From Dermacentor variabilis (taxonomy: Eukaryota > Arthropoda > Arachnida > Ixodida > Ixodidae): a stretch of DNA of 64,000 bases. The translations under genes were made by a program, and so were the position numbers. Where the stretch lies: NCBI RefSeq assembly GCF_050947875.1, contig NC_134570.1:204117750-204181749 (forward strand). The letters are read 5' to 3'. This document shows positions 19,457-30,504 of this stretch, one piece after another. The notes beneath the pieces are model-generated. The model did no database searches and had not been told where the DNA came from. It worked only from the letters and a program-made list of their open reading frames with translations. Within the stretch, counting starts at the first letter, position 1. Each line of letters begins with the position of its first letter.

Positions 19457-20920
19457 CACCTAATAATGCTCGAGAACGTGAACAATGTTTTGTTTATCTG
19501 AGGTCTTTCTTGCGGTGTGAAAGAGACGTTCTAATGTTTGGAGACTTCAATTGTGTGTGCCGGCCGATAGATCGATTGAAAAAGCAACTTAGCCAAGATT
19601 AAATTGCTGCACTTCTGCATGAAATTTTGTGTGATGTTGATCTTGAGGATGTTGGGAGTGTTCTTGGTTCTTACAGTCATGTGCAATATACGCATTTTCA
19701 AGGAGACAGCCACTCAAGGTTAGACCGCATCTATGTTCCTCTTCACTTAGTTCCGCTACTTTCTGAATATGGTGTAGAATGTATCAGTTTCAGTGATCAT
19801 TGTTTGGTAATGGTTACGATAGGTATGAAAAAGAAAGAACAGAAATTTAATTGGCACCTATGGAATCTTAACGACAACCTTTTGCAAGATGAAGTATTTC
19901 TTAAAAGAATAAAAGAGAAATTAGACGCTGTTCTCCTTGAGGATGCAAAAAATGTTGTAGAAGCTTGGGAGATGTTCAAAACCGAAGCGAAAACGATTGC
20001 TTTAGAGAGAGCATGCGTGTTGCGGCAGAAACAAAAGCAAGAAGAAAACCAATTGCAATGCACGTTAGCATACCTGTTGAACATGAAAAGCGGCGCGCCT
20101 GGTATATTTGCACATGATATCAAAGAACTTAAAGCGAAACTTGAAGTGATTGATGAAGAGAGATATCGTGGCGCGGTTTTAAGAGCACGCGCTGAACGTG
20201 TATGGCTGGGTGAAACGCCCACCAAGTGAGCTTTAAGTGATGAGAAGAGGTACGCTATGACCAAGGAAGTAAAAAAAATCGTTTATCAAGGGCAGCTTAC
20301 AAATGACGCTAATGACGGGGAAATGATAGAACGCGCTTTCGTTGACTACTATAGCACGCTGCTAAGCAAGAGGACAAGCGTTTAAGAGGGAATATTTACC
20401 TCTGATGCCGAAAATTGATGGCGAACTTAAGGACGCCCTTGAGAGGCCGATTTCTGTAAGAGAAATTGAAAAAGCTATAGATGACCTTTAGTGTAAGGAA
20501 ATCGCCTAGACCGGACGGACTTGGGGCAGCGATATATAAAATTTTCAAGGTTGAAATGGCTGAGGCTTTGCACCGCGTCATAACCAAGTGTTACGAGCAA
20601 AAATGGACGCCTCCTTCTTTCCGACAGACACATGTAGTACTGATACCTAAATCAACAGACCACATCAAACTTCAATCCGTAGAGGCCTACCGGCCAATAA
20701 GCTTAGCAAATATTGATTATAAAGTATTTATGAAGGTGCTCGCCCATCGCCTTCAGAGTGTAGTGAAATCCCTAGTAGGTGCACATCAGACATGCGGTAT
20801 AAAAGGCAGGACTATATTCACAAATATACATATAGCGCGAAGCATACTTGAATGTTGCGATGCGATGGGAGATCATGTAGCTATGCTACAACTAGATTTG
20901 GCCAATGCTTTTGACAGGGT
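19457..20920 (+). pseudogene. LINE copy 3 ORF2, middle part (endonuclease to RT motif A)
   Basis: Resumes within the nuclease at 'PNNARERE' and shows GDFN, LDRIY and SDHCLV boxes, the linker 'RARAERVWLGETPTK' and RT fingers. Lesions include a stop after 'SQD' (19600), a stop in 'TPTK' (20227-20229) and frame changes near 20385 and 20490. It is interrupted inside RT motif A (AFDRV) by the LTR element. Confidence 0.85.
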
Positions 20921-22247
20921 TGTAAGGTCGCTCTGATTGTTCGGGTTCGTAAGTGTCACGAATCAGCCACGTGCGTTGTGCATAGAGAGGGGGTTCACTT
21001 GTCCCCGTGTCAACCGGGCGACAGTTGCTGTGTTATGTGGGGTCACAGGCACCGCGCGGTGTTGGGTGACGCGTCGCGGCAGGTGTCAGGTGGGCGAGTG
21101 CCGATTCCGGGAAGTCGGCATTGTGCGCACGGTGTTGGCAGTCCGCCGACGGTCACACGAGTCCACACAGACCAGCCTTGAAAGGGACCGCTGTACAAGG
21201 TATTGTGGCTGTGGCTCCCGAGTGCCTGACTAATTGGAGGCGCCGCCGAGGTTAAGAAGGGCTTAGCAACGCTGACCCCGTTCCGCATGCAGTGAGCAGG
21301 GACCTAATCTTCTACGCGTCCGGAACGCAATCGCCAGCCTTGTTGTTGGGTGCGGCTGCCGGTGTGGTGTCGAAGGCCAGCTTACAGTGCACGCTGTAGG
21401 AATGCGGTGCACACGTAAAGAGTGCATTCGGACGACGGCGTCTTGGAAACGCGCACTCGGAGAACTTTGTCTTGTAGACAATAAGTTTGAAGGACAAGGA
21501 GGGCCATCAGTCTCCCACGCGGACAAACTTTGAGTACGGCCGCACTACGTGGTATCGATGCCCCTGCTTCCGAGACATTTGCGGCCTAGACGCCGTTGGG
21601 ATTTGAAACGGTCTAGCGATAACTTGTTCGGGCCTGGCGTGTTTTGCTGACCCCGTCACTAACTACGGAGAAATGAGAGGGCATCGGAGTTTTAGGGAAG
21701 AAGGAAAATAGCTTTGTTTTCCAATATGTTTATTTTGAAGAGTAAGCCCATCCCTGTGGGTTGTGGCTTAACAAACGGTTGACTCTGATTGGCAACTGAA
21801 CTTGTGGGACGGGCCAACGGCCCTACCGCCTTTTTTTTCTTTGTGTAATTGGGCTATAAAAATCGGGACGACATGCTGTCCCTGAGACTTGGCTGAAATC
21901 AGGATTACTGATAGATCAGTGAGGCTCCGTACCATGTACGTTAGACTTGGCTGAAATCAGGATTGCTGATAGATCAGTGAGCCTCCGTACTATGTACGTT
22001 AAAACGAGTCTGGGCTCTAACAGTCATTGAGACAGTCGAAGAGTGAGACTTTGTTTCTCAGTTGTTCAAGTTTGTAATGTATTTGTTTTACCTGCCATGT
22101 ATATAGAAAAGTTTACGTATAAATATTTCTTGTACATCTGATCTGCATCGCTTCCTGTCTGCGTTTGATCAACAACTGCCGATCATCGTCCGAGAAGCTT
22201 CAAGTTCCAGCGGTGAAGCGAGGACGGAGAACGAACGAAACTTTACT
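20921..22247 (+). repeat. Left LTR (1327 bp)
   Basis: Begins TGTAAGG and ends CTTTACT. It contains a TATAAAAA box at 21855-21862 and two tandem 58-bp repeats at 21885-22000 downstream of it. Long ORFs inside it are identical in the right LTR and match no known domain, so I treat them as chance. Confidence 0.95.
21855..21862 (+). promoter_or_regulatory. TATA box of the left LTR
   Basis: TATAAAAA lies about 30 bp before the duplicated 58-bp block, a plausible core promoter for the element RNA. The equivalent sits in the right LTR at 26688-26695. Confidence 0.6.
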
Positions 22248-22264
22248 GGCGCAGCCGACAGGAT
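22247..22264 (+). promoter_or_regulatory. Primer-binding site complementary to tRNA-Ser 3' end
   Basis: TGGCGCAGCCGACAGGAT directly at the LTR end is complementary to the 3' end of animal tRNA-Ser (ending ...GGCTGCGCCA) as I recall it. It primes minus-strand synthesis. Confidence 0.65.
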
Positions 22265-22442
22265 CGGCAAGCCCCACAACGAGCAGCGAGCCAGGCGCAA
22301 GGCATCAGAGGGCCACCAGCCAATTCCGCAAGGGTTGCACTTCATCTGGACGAGGACGTCAGGCGGCGCCCCCAGCAGCAACGGGTGAGCGGGATTCCTT
22401 GCGTTTTGTCGAGGTTGGCATGGCTGTTGTTCAGTGAGGTTA

Positions 22443-24584
22443 ATGGTGTTCACGCGCAGAACAGCAAATGCGATTGAGGCTAACATAAACATTGATACTG
22501 CATCTGAACAAATAGAGGGTCAGAGACGGCAGGAGCTGCAACGCGTCGGAGAGACCGAGTCTGAGACGTCGGATACTGAAATGGATAGTGAGGCGCAAGG
22601 CGCTGCTCAGGCTCCGAGCACGACAGATCCAGAGGCCATGGCGGTGAGACGCCTGGAGCTGGAGCTGGAAAAGGTGCGCCTACAGCTAGAGTGCGAGCGC
22701 ATTGCTCTACGGAGAGTGGAGCTCGAGCAGTCGAGCAGGCCGCCTTCGGTGTCGGAAGGAAGCGATCGGCGCGGTGCCATCACGGATGGAATAGCACAAT
22801 GTGCTAAAGTGCTTAAGGCATACAGGTTGCCGTGTGACGCTGACGTTCCGATATGGTTTAATGAGGTCGAAAAGTTGTTTGCATCTTTTCAAGTACCAGC
22901 ACATAGCCGTGTACATTTGATCATGCCGGCGCTAGCCGAGCGGGTTCGTTATCTGTTGCGTGGCCTCAATGACGAGGAATGTACAGATTATGAGACTGTA
23001 AAGAAGGCGGTATTAGATGAACTTAAGCTCACGCCAGCTAAATACTTGGAGAGGTTTGAAAAGGCATCTAAACGAAAGGAGGAAACTTGGGCTCAGTTCG
23101 CGTCTCGCGGGAGAACTTATTTGGCCTATTACCTTCAATCTCGAAATGCAAACACCAAAGAAGCTATGACGGAGCTTATGGTCGCTGACCGTATGAAAGC
23201 CAGTCTAAGCTCAGAAGCCCTTGAATATGTTCTTTTGCGGGAGGGCGAAGATTGGTTTAAGCCAGTGGAGGTGGCGAAAGTGCTCGAGACTTTCGAGCAA
23301 GCTAAAGGGAAAGGACGAGCAACTAAGCCAGCCGCAACAGCATCACTGCTGCAGCACGCAAAACTAGCTAGCCCGCACAGGACACATTTAAAATGCCACA
23401 TGTGTCATGTACAGGGTCACCTAGCCAGAGACTGCCCAAAAGCTTCAAATAAAGAACAGCAGGGGAACGTGCCGACTGTGCAAAAACAAAGGGTACAGAA
23501 GGTTGCTGTTGTAAGTGAAGAACCTCCACCAGGGCAAGAAAGGGTGCTAAGCGCTAGAGTGCAAGTCGTAGCTCAAAATGCTAGTTCAGGGAGGTCAAAG
23601 CTGGACCTTATCCCTATCATGTGCGGGAATATAGCAACAGAAGCTGTGTTGGACACAGGTAGTGAGATAACGGTCGTCCGTAAAAGTATGTTGCCGGTCG
23701 TTTTACAGGAGCCATCGGGAACAGTAAGGCTCGAGTCGGCATTCGGAAAGACCATTCGAGCTAACCTAGCTACGCTGCCCGTAGGCATACATCGCCCGGG
23801 GGCTGTGATACAACCGCAGAGGATCGATCTGGTGTGCGCGGTTACAGACGAACTTGCAAACGGGGTTGACTGCCTGCTGTCAAAGGAAGATTGGGAACTA
23901 CTACAGGCGCAGGAAAAAGACGAGTTTGAACGAGAAAGTATTCCGCGGGTAGCCAATTCCGTTGGAGTTCGATCAGTTGAAATGGTCCATAATACCGAGC
24001 GAGACTGCGGTCTAAGTTGCGAGGAAACGACAGATGAAATCCCTAAATTGCAAGGGAACAGTTTGTTACAAGATATCAATGGGGTGCCCAGTCAGCGCGA
24101 GGAATTTCGAGCTGCTCAGATAGCCGATGAAAGCCTGAAAAAGGCCTCGTATGATGCGAGAAATGGAAAAGCTAGCATGTTCGTGTCAGACGGACTTTTG
24201 TACCATTGGGATTCCTTAGCGGGAGTCAAAGTGAGACAACTGGTCCTACCAGAAGAAAGACGCAATGAGGCAGTGCCGCTCCGATCCCTGACAGCGAGGG
24301 CCACATGCGAGGCTTTACTGGAAATTTTCAGTCGTACTGGAGTGCCGGGAACGATCTATTCAGATCAAGGTACTAACTTTAAATCTCAATTGACACAGTT
24401 GTTGTTAGAAAAACTGGGCTGTTCACCCAGGTTCTCCACTGCCGAACACTCTGAGGGCAACGGAGTGGTTGAGAGATGGAACGGTCCTCAAAAATATGTT
24501 GTATCATGTAATGGAACGGGACCGAAGAAAGTGGGACAAGCTGATCCCATTTGTTCTGTGGGCGTATCACGAAGTGCCGCATGA
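22443..24584 (+). CDS. Gag-protease with fused partial integrase (713 aa)
   Basis: I chose the ATG at 22443 (MVFTRRT). Order: a Leu/Glu/Arg-rich coiled coil at about 63-98, a capsid-like region, a zinc knuckle at 318-331 (CHMCHVQGHLARDC), then the aspartic protease site Asp404-Thr-Gly (AVLDTGSEITVV). After about residue 530 the frame passes directly into an integrase fragment: the start of the zinc-domain region ('GLLYHW...LVLPEERRNE'), joined abruptly to the core at 'AVPLRSL', with Asp641 (SDQGTNF) and Glu677 (VVERWN). The first catalytic Asp, most of the HHCC finger and the whole RT are absent. The last residues are a frameshifted tail after 24480. Gag and protease look functional; the integrase cannot be. 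Confidence 0.85.
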   Translation: MVFTRRTANAIEANINIDTASEQIEGQRRQELQRVGETESETSDTEMDSEAQGAAQAPSTTDPEAMAVRRLELELEKVRLQLECERIALRRVELEQSSRPPSVSEGSDRRGAITDGIAQCAKVLKAYRLPCDADVPIWFNEVEKLFASFQVPAHSRVHLIMPALAERVRYLLRGLNDEECTDYETVKKAVLDELKLTPAKYLERFEKASKRKEETWAQFASRGRTYLAYYLQSRNANTKEAMTELMVADRMKASLSSEALEYVLLREGEDWFKPVEVAKVLETFEQAKGKGRATKPAATASLLQHAKLASPHRTHLKCHMCHVQGHLARDCPKASNKEQQGNVPTVQKQRVQKVAVVSEEPPPGQERVLSARVQVVAQNASSGRSKLDLIPIMCGNIATEAVLDTGSEITVVRKSMLPVVLQEPSGTVRLESAFGKTIRANLATLPVGIHRPGAVIQPQRIDLVCAVTDELANGVDCLLSKEDWELLQAQEKDEFERESIPRVANSVGVRSVEMVHNTERDCGLSCEETTDEIPKLQGNSLLQDINGVPSQREEFRAAQIADESLKKASYDARNGKASMFVSDGLLYHWDSLAGVKVRQLVLPEERRNEAVPLRSLTARATCEALLEIFSRTGVPGTIYSDQGTNFKSQLTQLLLEKLGCSPRFSTAEHSEGNGVVERWNGPQKYVVSCNGTGPKKVGQADPICSVGVSRSAA

Positions 24585-25248
24585 TACCACCGGGGTGGCG
24601 CCGTTCAGGCCATTGTACGGTAGAAACCCAAATGGGTCCCTATCAATGTTGCAGCAAACTTGGACGGGTGAAATTGCGGTGCCCTCAACTCTGAGAGAGA
24701 ACTACGCCGACGCGGGGAGCACGCTAACAGCTTTGACAAGGCGAGGGTTTCCTAATTCAATTCCATGGTTGGAAGATGCGCAGTGCGCGTTCGAAAGTCA
24801 AAAGTTAACTCTCTGTCTGGCTGTCGTCATGAACACTCCTGAGCCTCATCAGCCGTACCGGCTATTCACTGATGCGTCGGCGACGGCGGCTGGTGCCTGT
24901 TTAGCTCAAATGTCAGCGGACGGAAAAGAAAAGCCGATCGCTTTTCCTAGCCATCGCTTTAACCCGACACAGGCGCGCTGGTCGACTATAGAAAGAGAAG
25001 CCTTTGCTATTATTTGGGCACTCAAGAAATTTGACTACTGGCTTTTCGGAGCAGTGGTGAATGTTGTCTCTGACCATAACCCATTGTCATATTTGACAAC
25101 CAGCACCCCGCAGGGGGCCAAGTTAGCAAGATGGGCGCTTTCACTACAGCGCTACAATGTAACGGTGCGTCACCGGAAAGGAACAAGTTACGCCAACGCT
25201 GATGCATTGTCAAGGCTCTCGAATCGTTCATGGGAGCCAACCGAGTAA
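24480..25248 (+). pseudogene. Integrase C-terminal piece fused to RT-connection/RNase H
   Basis: In the next frame the integrase continues ('TVLKNMLYHVM', 'WAYHEVPHDTTGVAPF...LYGRNP'), so a 1-base shift near 24480 splits it. At about 24690-24720 the sequence switches to the region that normally follows Gypsy RT ('LTALTRRGFP...W'). RNase H comes next, with Asp in TDASA, Glu in EREAFAI and Asp in SDHNPL, then the 'RHRKGTSYANADALSR' end. RNase H thus lies after integrase, whereas the Gypsy order is RT-RNase H-integrase. Template switching or recombination during reverse transcription would explain the join. Confidence 0.82.
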
Positions 25249-25743
25249 AGAGCAGAAAAGAAAGGATAGACAGAAACAGCCATGCCAGCTACGACAGGCG
25301 TGAATGTTCCCCTTCACCCGAAGGACGTGTGCGTGGGACAGTTCAGCCTTGATGGAACTTTCGGTGGTTGTCGTCGTCCCTGTGTGTGAGGGTTATAAGA
25401 CTGTGGACATACTATGTATATAACCTGCATATGTTACTTTGCTGCTGTTGTGCCGTGCAGTGCGTTGGAGTGTTCCTGTACATACATGAATGTTTCTTTT
25501 GCATGCTCACTGTCATGAATGTGTTGAGCTTTCGCCCTTTTCTTTTATCGCTGTGAGAAAATTGTTTTTTTTTTCGTGGTCCTTTTAGTTCATTTTCCTG
25601 TTCCTTACGGGCTCCGCAGCACCCGTGTTGGGCAGCGTATGTCAATTTTCTTTGACGGAACCTTCAGAGCCTAAATTTTACGATACAGCGCCCTTTGGCT
25701 CTTGTAGTATAGCTGGGCACATTGTGAGCCCAGTATACTCTTT

Positions 25744-25753
25744 AGGAGGGACG
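25744..25753 (+). promoter_or_regulatory. Polypurine tract
   Basis: AGGAGGGACG immediately before the right LTR is the expected plus-strand primer site. The 500 bp between the RNase H stop and this tract hold no recognisable gene. Confidence 0.65.
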
Positions 25754-27080
25754 TGTAAGGTCGCTCTGATTGTTCGGGTTCGTAAGTGTCACGAATCAGC
25801 CACGTGCGTTGTGCATAGAGAGGGGGTTCACTTGTCCCCGTGTCAACCGGGCGACAGTTGCTGTGTTATGTGGGGTCACAGGCACCGCGCGGTGTTGGGT
25901 GACGCGTCGCGGCAGGTGTCAGGTGGGCGAGTGCCGATTCCGGGAAGTCGGCATTGTGCGCACGGTGTTGGCAGTCCGCCGACGGTCACACGAGTCCACA
26001 CAGACCAGCCTTGAAAGGGACCGCTGTACAAGGTATTGTGGCTGTGGCTCCCGAGTGCCTGACTAATTGGAGGCGCCGCCGAGGTTAAGAAGGGCTTAGC
26101 AACGCTGACCCCGTTCCGCATGCAGTGAGCAGGGACCTAATCTTCTACGCGTCCGGAACGCAATCGCCAGCCTTGTTGTTGGGTGCGGCTGCCGGTGTGG
26201 TGTCGAAGGCCAGCTTACAGTGCACGCTGTAGGAATGCGGTGCACACGTAAAGAGTGCATTCGGACGACGGCGTCTTGGAAACGCGCACTCGGAGAACTT
26301 TGTCTTGTAGACAATAAGTTTGAAGGACAAGGAGGGCCATCAGTCTCCCACGCGGACAAACTTTGAGTACGGCCGCACTACGTGGTATCGATGCCCCTGC
26401 TTCCGAGACATTTGCGGCCTAGACGCCGTTGGGATTTGAAACGGTCTAGCGATAACTTGTTCGGGCCTGGCGTGTTTTGCTGACCCCGTCACTAACTACG
26501 GAGAAATGAGAGGGCATCGGAGTTTTAGGGAAGAAGGAAAATAGCTTTGTTTTCCAATATGTTTATTTTGAAGAGTAAGCCCATCCCTGTGGGTTGTGGC
26601 TTAACAAACGGTTGACTCTGATTGGCAACTGAACTTGTGGGACGGGCCAACGGCCCTACCGCCTTTTTTTTCTTTGTGTAATTGGGCTATAAAAATCGGG
26701 ACGACATGCTGTCCCTGAGACTTGGCTGAAATCAGGATTACTGATAGATCAGTGAGGCTCCGTACCATGTACGTTAGACTTGGCTGAAATCAGGATTGCT
26801 GATAGATCAGTGAGCCTCCGTACTATGTACGTTAAAACGAGTCTGGGCTCTAACAGTCATTGAGACAGTCGAAGAGTGAGACTTTGTTTCTCAGTTGTTC
26901 AAGTTTGTAATGTATTTGTTTTACCTGCCATGTATATAGAAAAGTTTACGTATAAATATTTCTTGTACATCTGATCTGCATCGCTTCCTGTCTGCGTTTG
27001 ATCAACAACTGCCGATCATCGTCCGAGAAGCTTCAAGTTCCAGCGGTGAAGCGAGGACGGAGAACGAACGAAACTTTACT
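25754..27080 (+). repeat. Right LTR (1327 bp)
   Basis: Same length and, by eye, the same sequence as the left LTR. It ends at the second copy of the agggt duplication, where LINE copy 3 resumes. Confidence 0.95.
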
Positions 27081-27085
27081 AGGGT

Positions 27086-28651
27086 GTCACACGAAATCCT
27101 GTTTATGCTTCTTGATTATGTTAATGTCGGATCAGTCATTTTGGATGGGGTGAAAATGATGTATGATGGTTGTACCACAAACTTAATTATTAACAACAAA
27201 CTGAGCAGGCGGATTGCGGTAATGTCTAGCATAAAGCAAGGCTGTCCGACCTCGGCCTTGCTCTTTACACTTTATTTAGAAGCTTTCTGTTTAAAGTTAC
27301 TACATAGCCATAATATTCGCGGGTACACATTCCTTCGTAGAGAAATAAATGTTTTAGCTTATGCCGACGACATAGCAGTGTTCTGTCGCGATAAACAGAG
27401 CATTGCAGAAGCTGTGAGAGAAGCCCAAGCTTTTTGCAATGCTTCCGGTAGTGCCATAAGTTGGTCAAAATGTTTAGGGTTTTGGCACGGGAATTGGCCA
27501 GATGCACCTGAAGCCATTTGCAAAGTGCAGTGGAGTGTATTACCAGGCACTTATCTTGGGGTTCCGCTCTGTGCCTACAGTGAGCCAATCGAATACTGGA
27601 CGAGCGAGAGAGACAGAATGAAAGAGCAAACTAACAAATGGGGAGGCCACAACTTTTCAATGTTTGCTAGGGCCAAAGTATGTAACATCTTTTTAGTAGC
27701 TAAAATGTTCTACGTCCTGCAGGTGCTATGCATGAGCCGATCTTCAATTCAAAAAATACACAGAGTGTTTGCTGAGTTTATTTGGGGTTCGGTGTGGGAA
27801 CGCATGAGCAGAAGTAATTTGTTTCACACATTGCGCAATGGGAGACTAGGTTTAACACATTTGTTTTTCAAGCAACTTGTGTCGAGATTTGTTTTCTTCC
27901 GCGACCAAAGCGATGGGTTTCTGCGAACGGTAATCCAAGTGAGATTGCGCGACGCTTTGCCCGATTTTGTTGTATCGTCGCACGCAATCAAACCGATGGC
28001 ACTAAAGGGCTATCTGCGTGAAGTTTCCATGGCGATACGTCTTCTAAACGCTCGTTTTTCGAAAGGCTACTTGGTTGCAGTGTCACTAAAACAATTGTAT
28101 AAGGATCTTGTGTGTTTGTACCTACACCAGTGTATCGTTCTATCTATTACTTAGGGCCTGAACGAGATGTTTTCAAACGAGTAAATAATATGCCTGTACG
28201 AACTAACGCAAAATCATTCTTTTTCAAACTGCATACCGGCACACTGCCTGTTAAGCCGTGGCTAAGAAGTAAGGGCTTGTTTGTCCAATGTTCAGACAAC
28301 TGTCCTATATGTAACAAGGAAGAAACTGTCGAACATATTTTTCTTCACTGTCACGGTGCCCGCTTTCTTTGGGGCATCCTGCAAAGAACATTAAAAAAGG
28401 AGCTTCCTATCAATGCGTTTTTGCCATGTGCTGAACCTGACGGTGTGCCGGTAGACATGTTGATGCTATTGTGCATGCAAAGCGTGTGGCGAACTCCTAT
28501 GGCTGTACGAAATGCTGATGTTCATGCGAGGTCAGCAATGTATTATTTTATTGAGAATGTTAATTATACAAGCGAAGTGTTGAAACTGCTAAGTGATCCA
28601 CCAATTTGGCTTTCGGTGCTGGACAGTTTGGCTTCGATGAAGCCATTTTAA
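27086..28651 (+). pseudogene. LINE copy 3 ORF2, C-terminal part
   Basis: Resumes the RT at 'SHEILF' straight after motif A, then motif B 'IKQGCPTSALLF', YADD, the thumb/tail region and the C-terminal CCHC (CPIC...H...C), ending at 'LASMKPF'. One frameshift lies at about 28112-28154 ('VCLYLHQCIV' against 'VPTPVYRS'). Otherwise open. Confidence 0.87.
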
Positions 28652-28752
28652 CATGACACGTCAGTCTTACTAACGGCTAGACGTTTTAACACTCGTTTGT
28701 ATTTGACAATATTTGTATGTACTTGGCAAGCCGCTAATAAAGAAAAATGAAA

Positions 28753-28825
28753 GCCTCGGTAGCGCAGTACGCAGCGCGTCAGTCTCATAATCTGAAGGTC
28801 GTGAGTTCGATCCTCACTCCGGGCA
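28753..28825 (+). tRNA. tRNA-Met-like copy after LINE copy 3 (two changes)
   Basis: Anticodon CAT and T arm intact. G18 is C (D loop) and G68 is C, breaking an acceptor pair. It is followed by one normal spacer. Confidence 0.82.
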
Positions 28826-28998
28826 AAGGCGGCGCTCTATTTTTGCTCCCTGACGCGATGGTGCACTCATATTTAGGCATTATACTGAAAGTACATTCCA
28901 ATCTTATGCGGCGTAACTGCTCCACACTATTTCACTTTTTCAACTCCGTCTAAAATAGCCGTAAGGAGATTGGACACGTCTTGTCGTGCACCCTGTCT

Positions 28999-29014
28999 GC
29001 CTCGGTAGCGCAGT
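28999..29014 (+). pseudogene. tRNA-Met 5' stub at LINE copy 4 insertion
   Basis: First 16 tRNA bases, then the LINE 5' end 'ggcaattctacttccggc'. The matching tRNA at 39330 is degenerate, so the duplication is no longer perfect. Confidence 0.85.
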
Positions 29015-29054
29015 GGCAATTCTACTTCCGGCTACCGGTCGGTGCGGACGCAGA

Positions 29055-30255
29055 ATGACTTGCTCCGGTGGGGCGGTGTTTGCGGCTCAGCTGAGCCGCA
29101 GAAACAGGTTTATTGCCGATAAAGACAAGGAATACCAAGTTGTTTTGCCGCAATTGCTTACAGGACCCTGCGTTTTGAATACTGTGTTCCTTCACGGGGC
29201 CGTGACGGCAAGGCCATTTCGCGCCGAAGATTTCCGGGACATGCTGGCTCGTCCGGGACTACTGCCCGAGGTTGTCACCTTGGGGGCGTTCCAGATGAAC
29301 CACGTTTGGGCGGTTACGTTCAGGAACTCGGAGTCTACGAAAAAAAATGTTGGCGTGCGGCGAAGCTGAGGTAAAAGAAAGAAGGTACCTAGTGTTGGAC
29401 CCGGCTAACCAGGAGATACGCGTGAAGGTTTTCGGGCTCCTTCACCATGTCCCAGACGAAGACGTCCGCGCGGCACTCGTAGCATATGGAAAAGCCGGTG
29501 ACGTGACAAGGCAACGCTGGCGTGTGCAAGCCACCACGGACAAAGGTTCGACAACGCGCACCGTAACCTTGAAGCTGAAAGCGGGCGTGACCATTGAGGA
29601 TCTGCCACATCAGTTTCGAGTAGCCGGTATGATGGCACTTCTCGTGGCCTCTGGAAAGGCTCTCTTATGCTTGAGGTGCAACCGCACGGGACATATCAGG
29701 AGGGAGTGTCGCGTACCGCGCTGCTCTATTTGCCGGCGCTTTGGCCATGACGAGAGCCAGTGTGTGCGGAAGTATGCGAACATCGCAGGCCCCGCAAAGT
29801 CTGACGAGGTATTACAAGAGCACGTCATGGATGCCGCTGATGCCGAGGAAGCGGCTGGTGGGTCCGACGTTACGCAAGGCTCAAAGGCAAAGGTCCTCGC
29901 TACGCCTGACGGAGCCAGCAGCACTGTCAAGCAGGGAAAGGACGATAAAGTGCAAAGAACAGAGGCGGACGCGGAAACGTCTGCCAAGGACGCAGTGACT
30001 AAGGTCTTCACAAAGGACAGCAGCAAAGACAAAAAGAAGACAGAAGCGGAGAAGGCAACCCCTATGGACACCAGTGGCCCAAGCGGTACGGCGCCGAAGA
30101 GGTCCCTTGAGAAGAGCAATGACGGCGAACGAGGGAAAATCAAAGCGGCTCAAAGCGAGCCGCCTTTGAAGACAACCAATGCCCGGCGACCGACTTTGAA
30201 GCCGACGCCGAATGTGCCGTCCAATAGGAAACCGTCGGCGTCAACGCTGACATAG
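29055..30255 (+). pseudogene. LINE copy 4 ORF1 (single +1 A frameshift)
   Basis: Starts at ATG 29055 in the standard position. The first frame runs through 'FQMNHVWAVTF' and breaks at an A8 run at 29340-29347, where siblings imply A7. The second frame is then open to 30255, with 'GSTTR', 'EDLPHQFRVAG', two CCHC knuckles (CLRCNRTGHIRREC and CSICRRFGHDESQC) and a long Lys/Glu/Ser-rich tail. One inserted A separates it from an intact protein of about 400 residues, so a sequencing error is possible. Confidence 0.85.
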
Positions 30256-30504
30256 CATGAGCGTGCCTACAGATATTTTCCGTTTTCCTTTTACCTTTAT
30301 TTTTGGGGGGTGCTGGGGAACGGTGGGGTAGCGGGTGACTGCAACAAGACGCCAGTTTCGCGATGGAAATTCATAGATATGGCATCCAACAACGACAATC
30401 CACAGGATGGTTTTCGCTGTGCTATGCCGGTAAAGGTGAGTGTGCAGCGAGTTAGGTGCAGTGAATGTAGGTCCTGACCGGTCTTTTTCCTCCTTCATAA
30501 CATA

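Larger units (their letters stand above)
20921..27080 (+). mobile_element. LTR retrotransposon, Gypsy-type, internally rearranged, very recent
   Basis: Two 1327-bp LTRs (20921-22247 and 25754-27080), a 5-bp target duplication agggt (20916-20920 and 27081-27085), a tRNA-Ser-type primer site after the left LTR and a polypurine tract before the right LTR. The LTRs have the same length and I saw no difference between them, so insertion is recent. The coding region is abnormal: gag, protease, partial integrase, then RNase H, with the RT absent. It must have been mobilised in trans. Confidence 0.92.
11207..28752 (+). mobile_element. tRNA-Met-targeted LINE copy 3 (subfamily B), split by nested transposons
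   Basis: The element is visible in three blocks: 11207 to about 11974 (5' leader and most of ORF1), about 19457 to 20920 (mid endonuclease to RT), and 27081 to 28752 (RT to tail 'aataaagaaaaatgaaa'). An I-type LINE separates the first two, with loss of roughly 1 kb of copy 3 (the ORF1 end and ORF2 start) judged against copy 2. An LTR element with a 5-bp duplication separates the last two without loss. Confidence 0.88.

Noticed and set aside
20937..21233. A 98-residue ORF repeated at 25770-26066 as a possible accessory gene
   Set aside because: It lies wholly inside the LTR, is duplicated only because LTRs are, and shows no recognisable domain.
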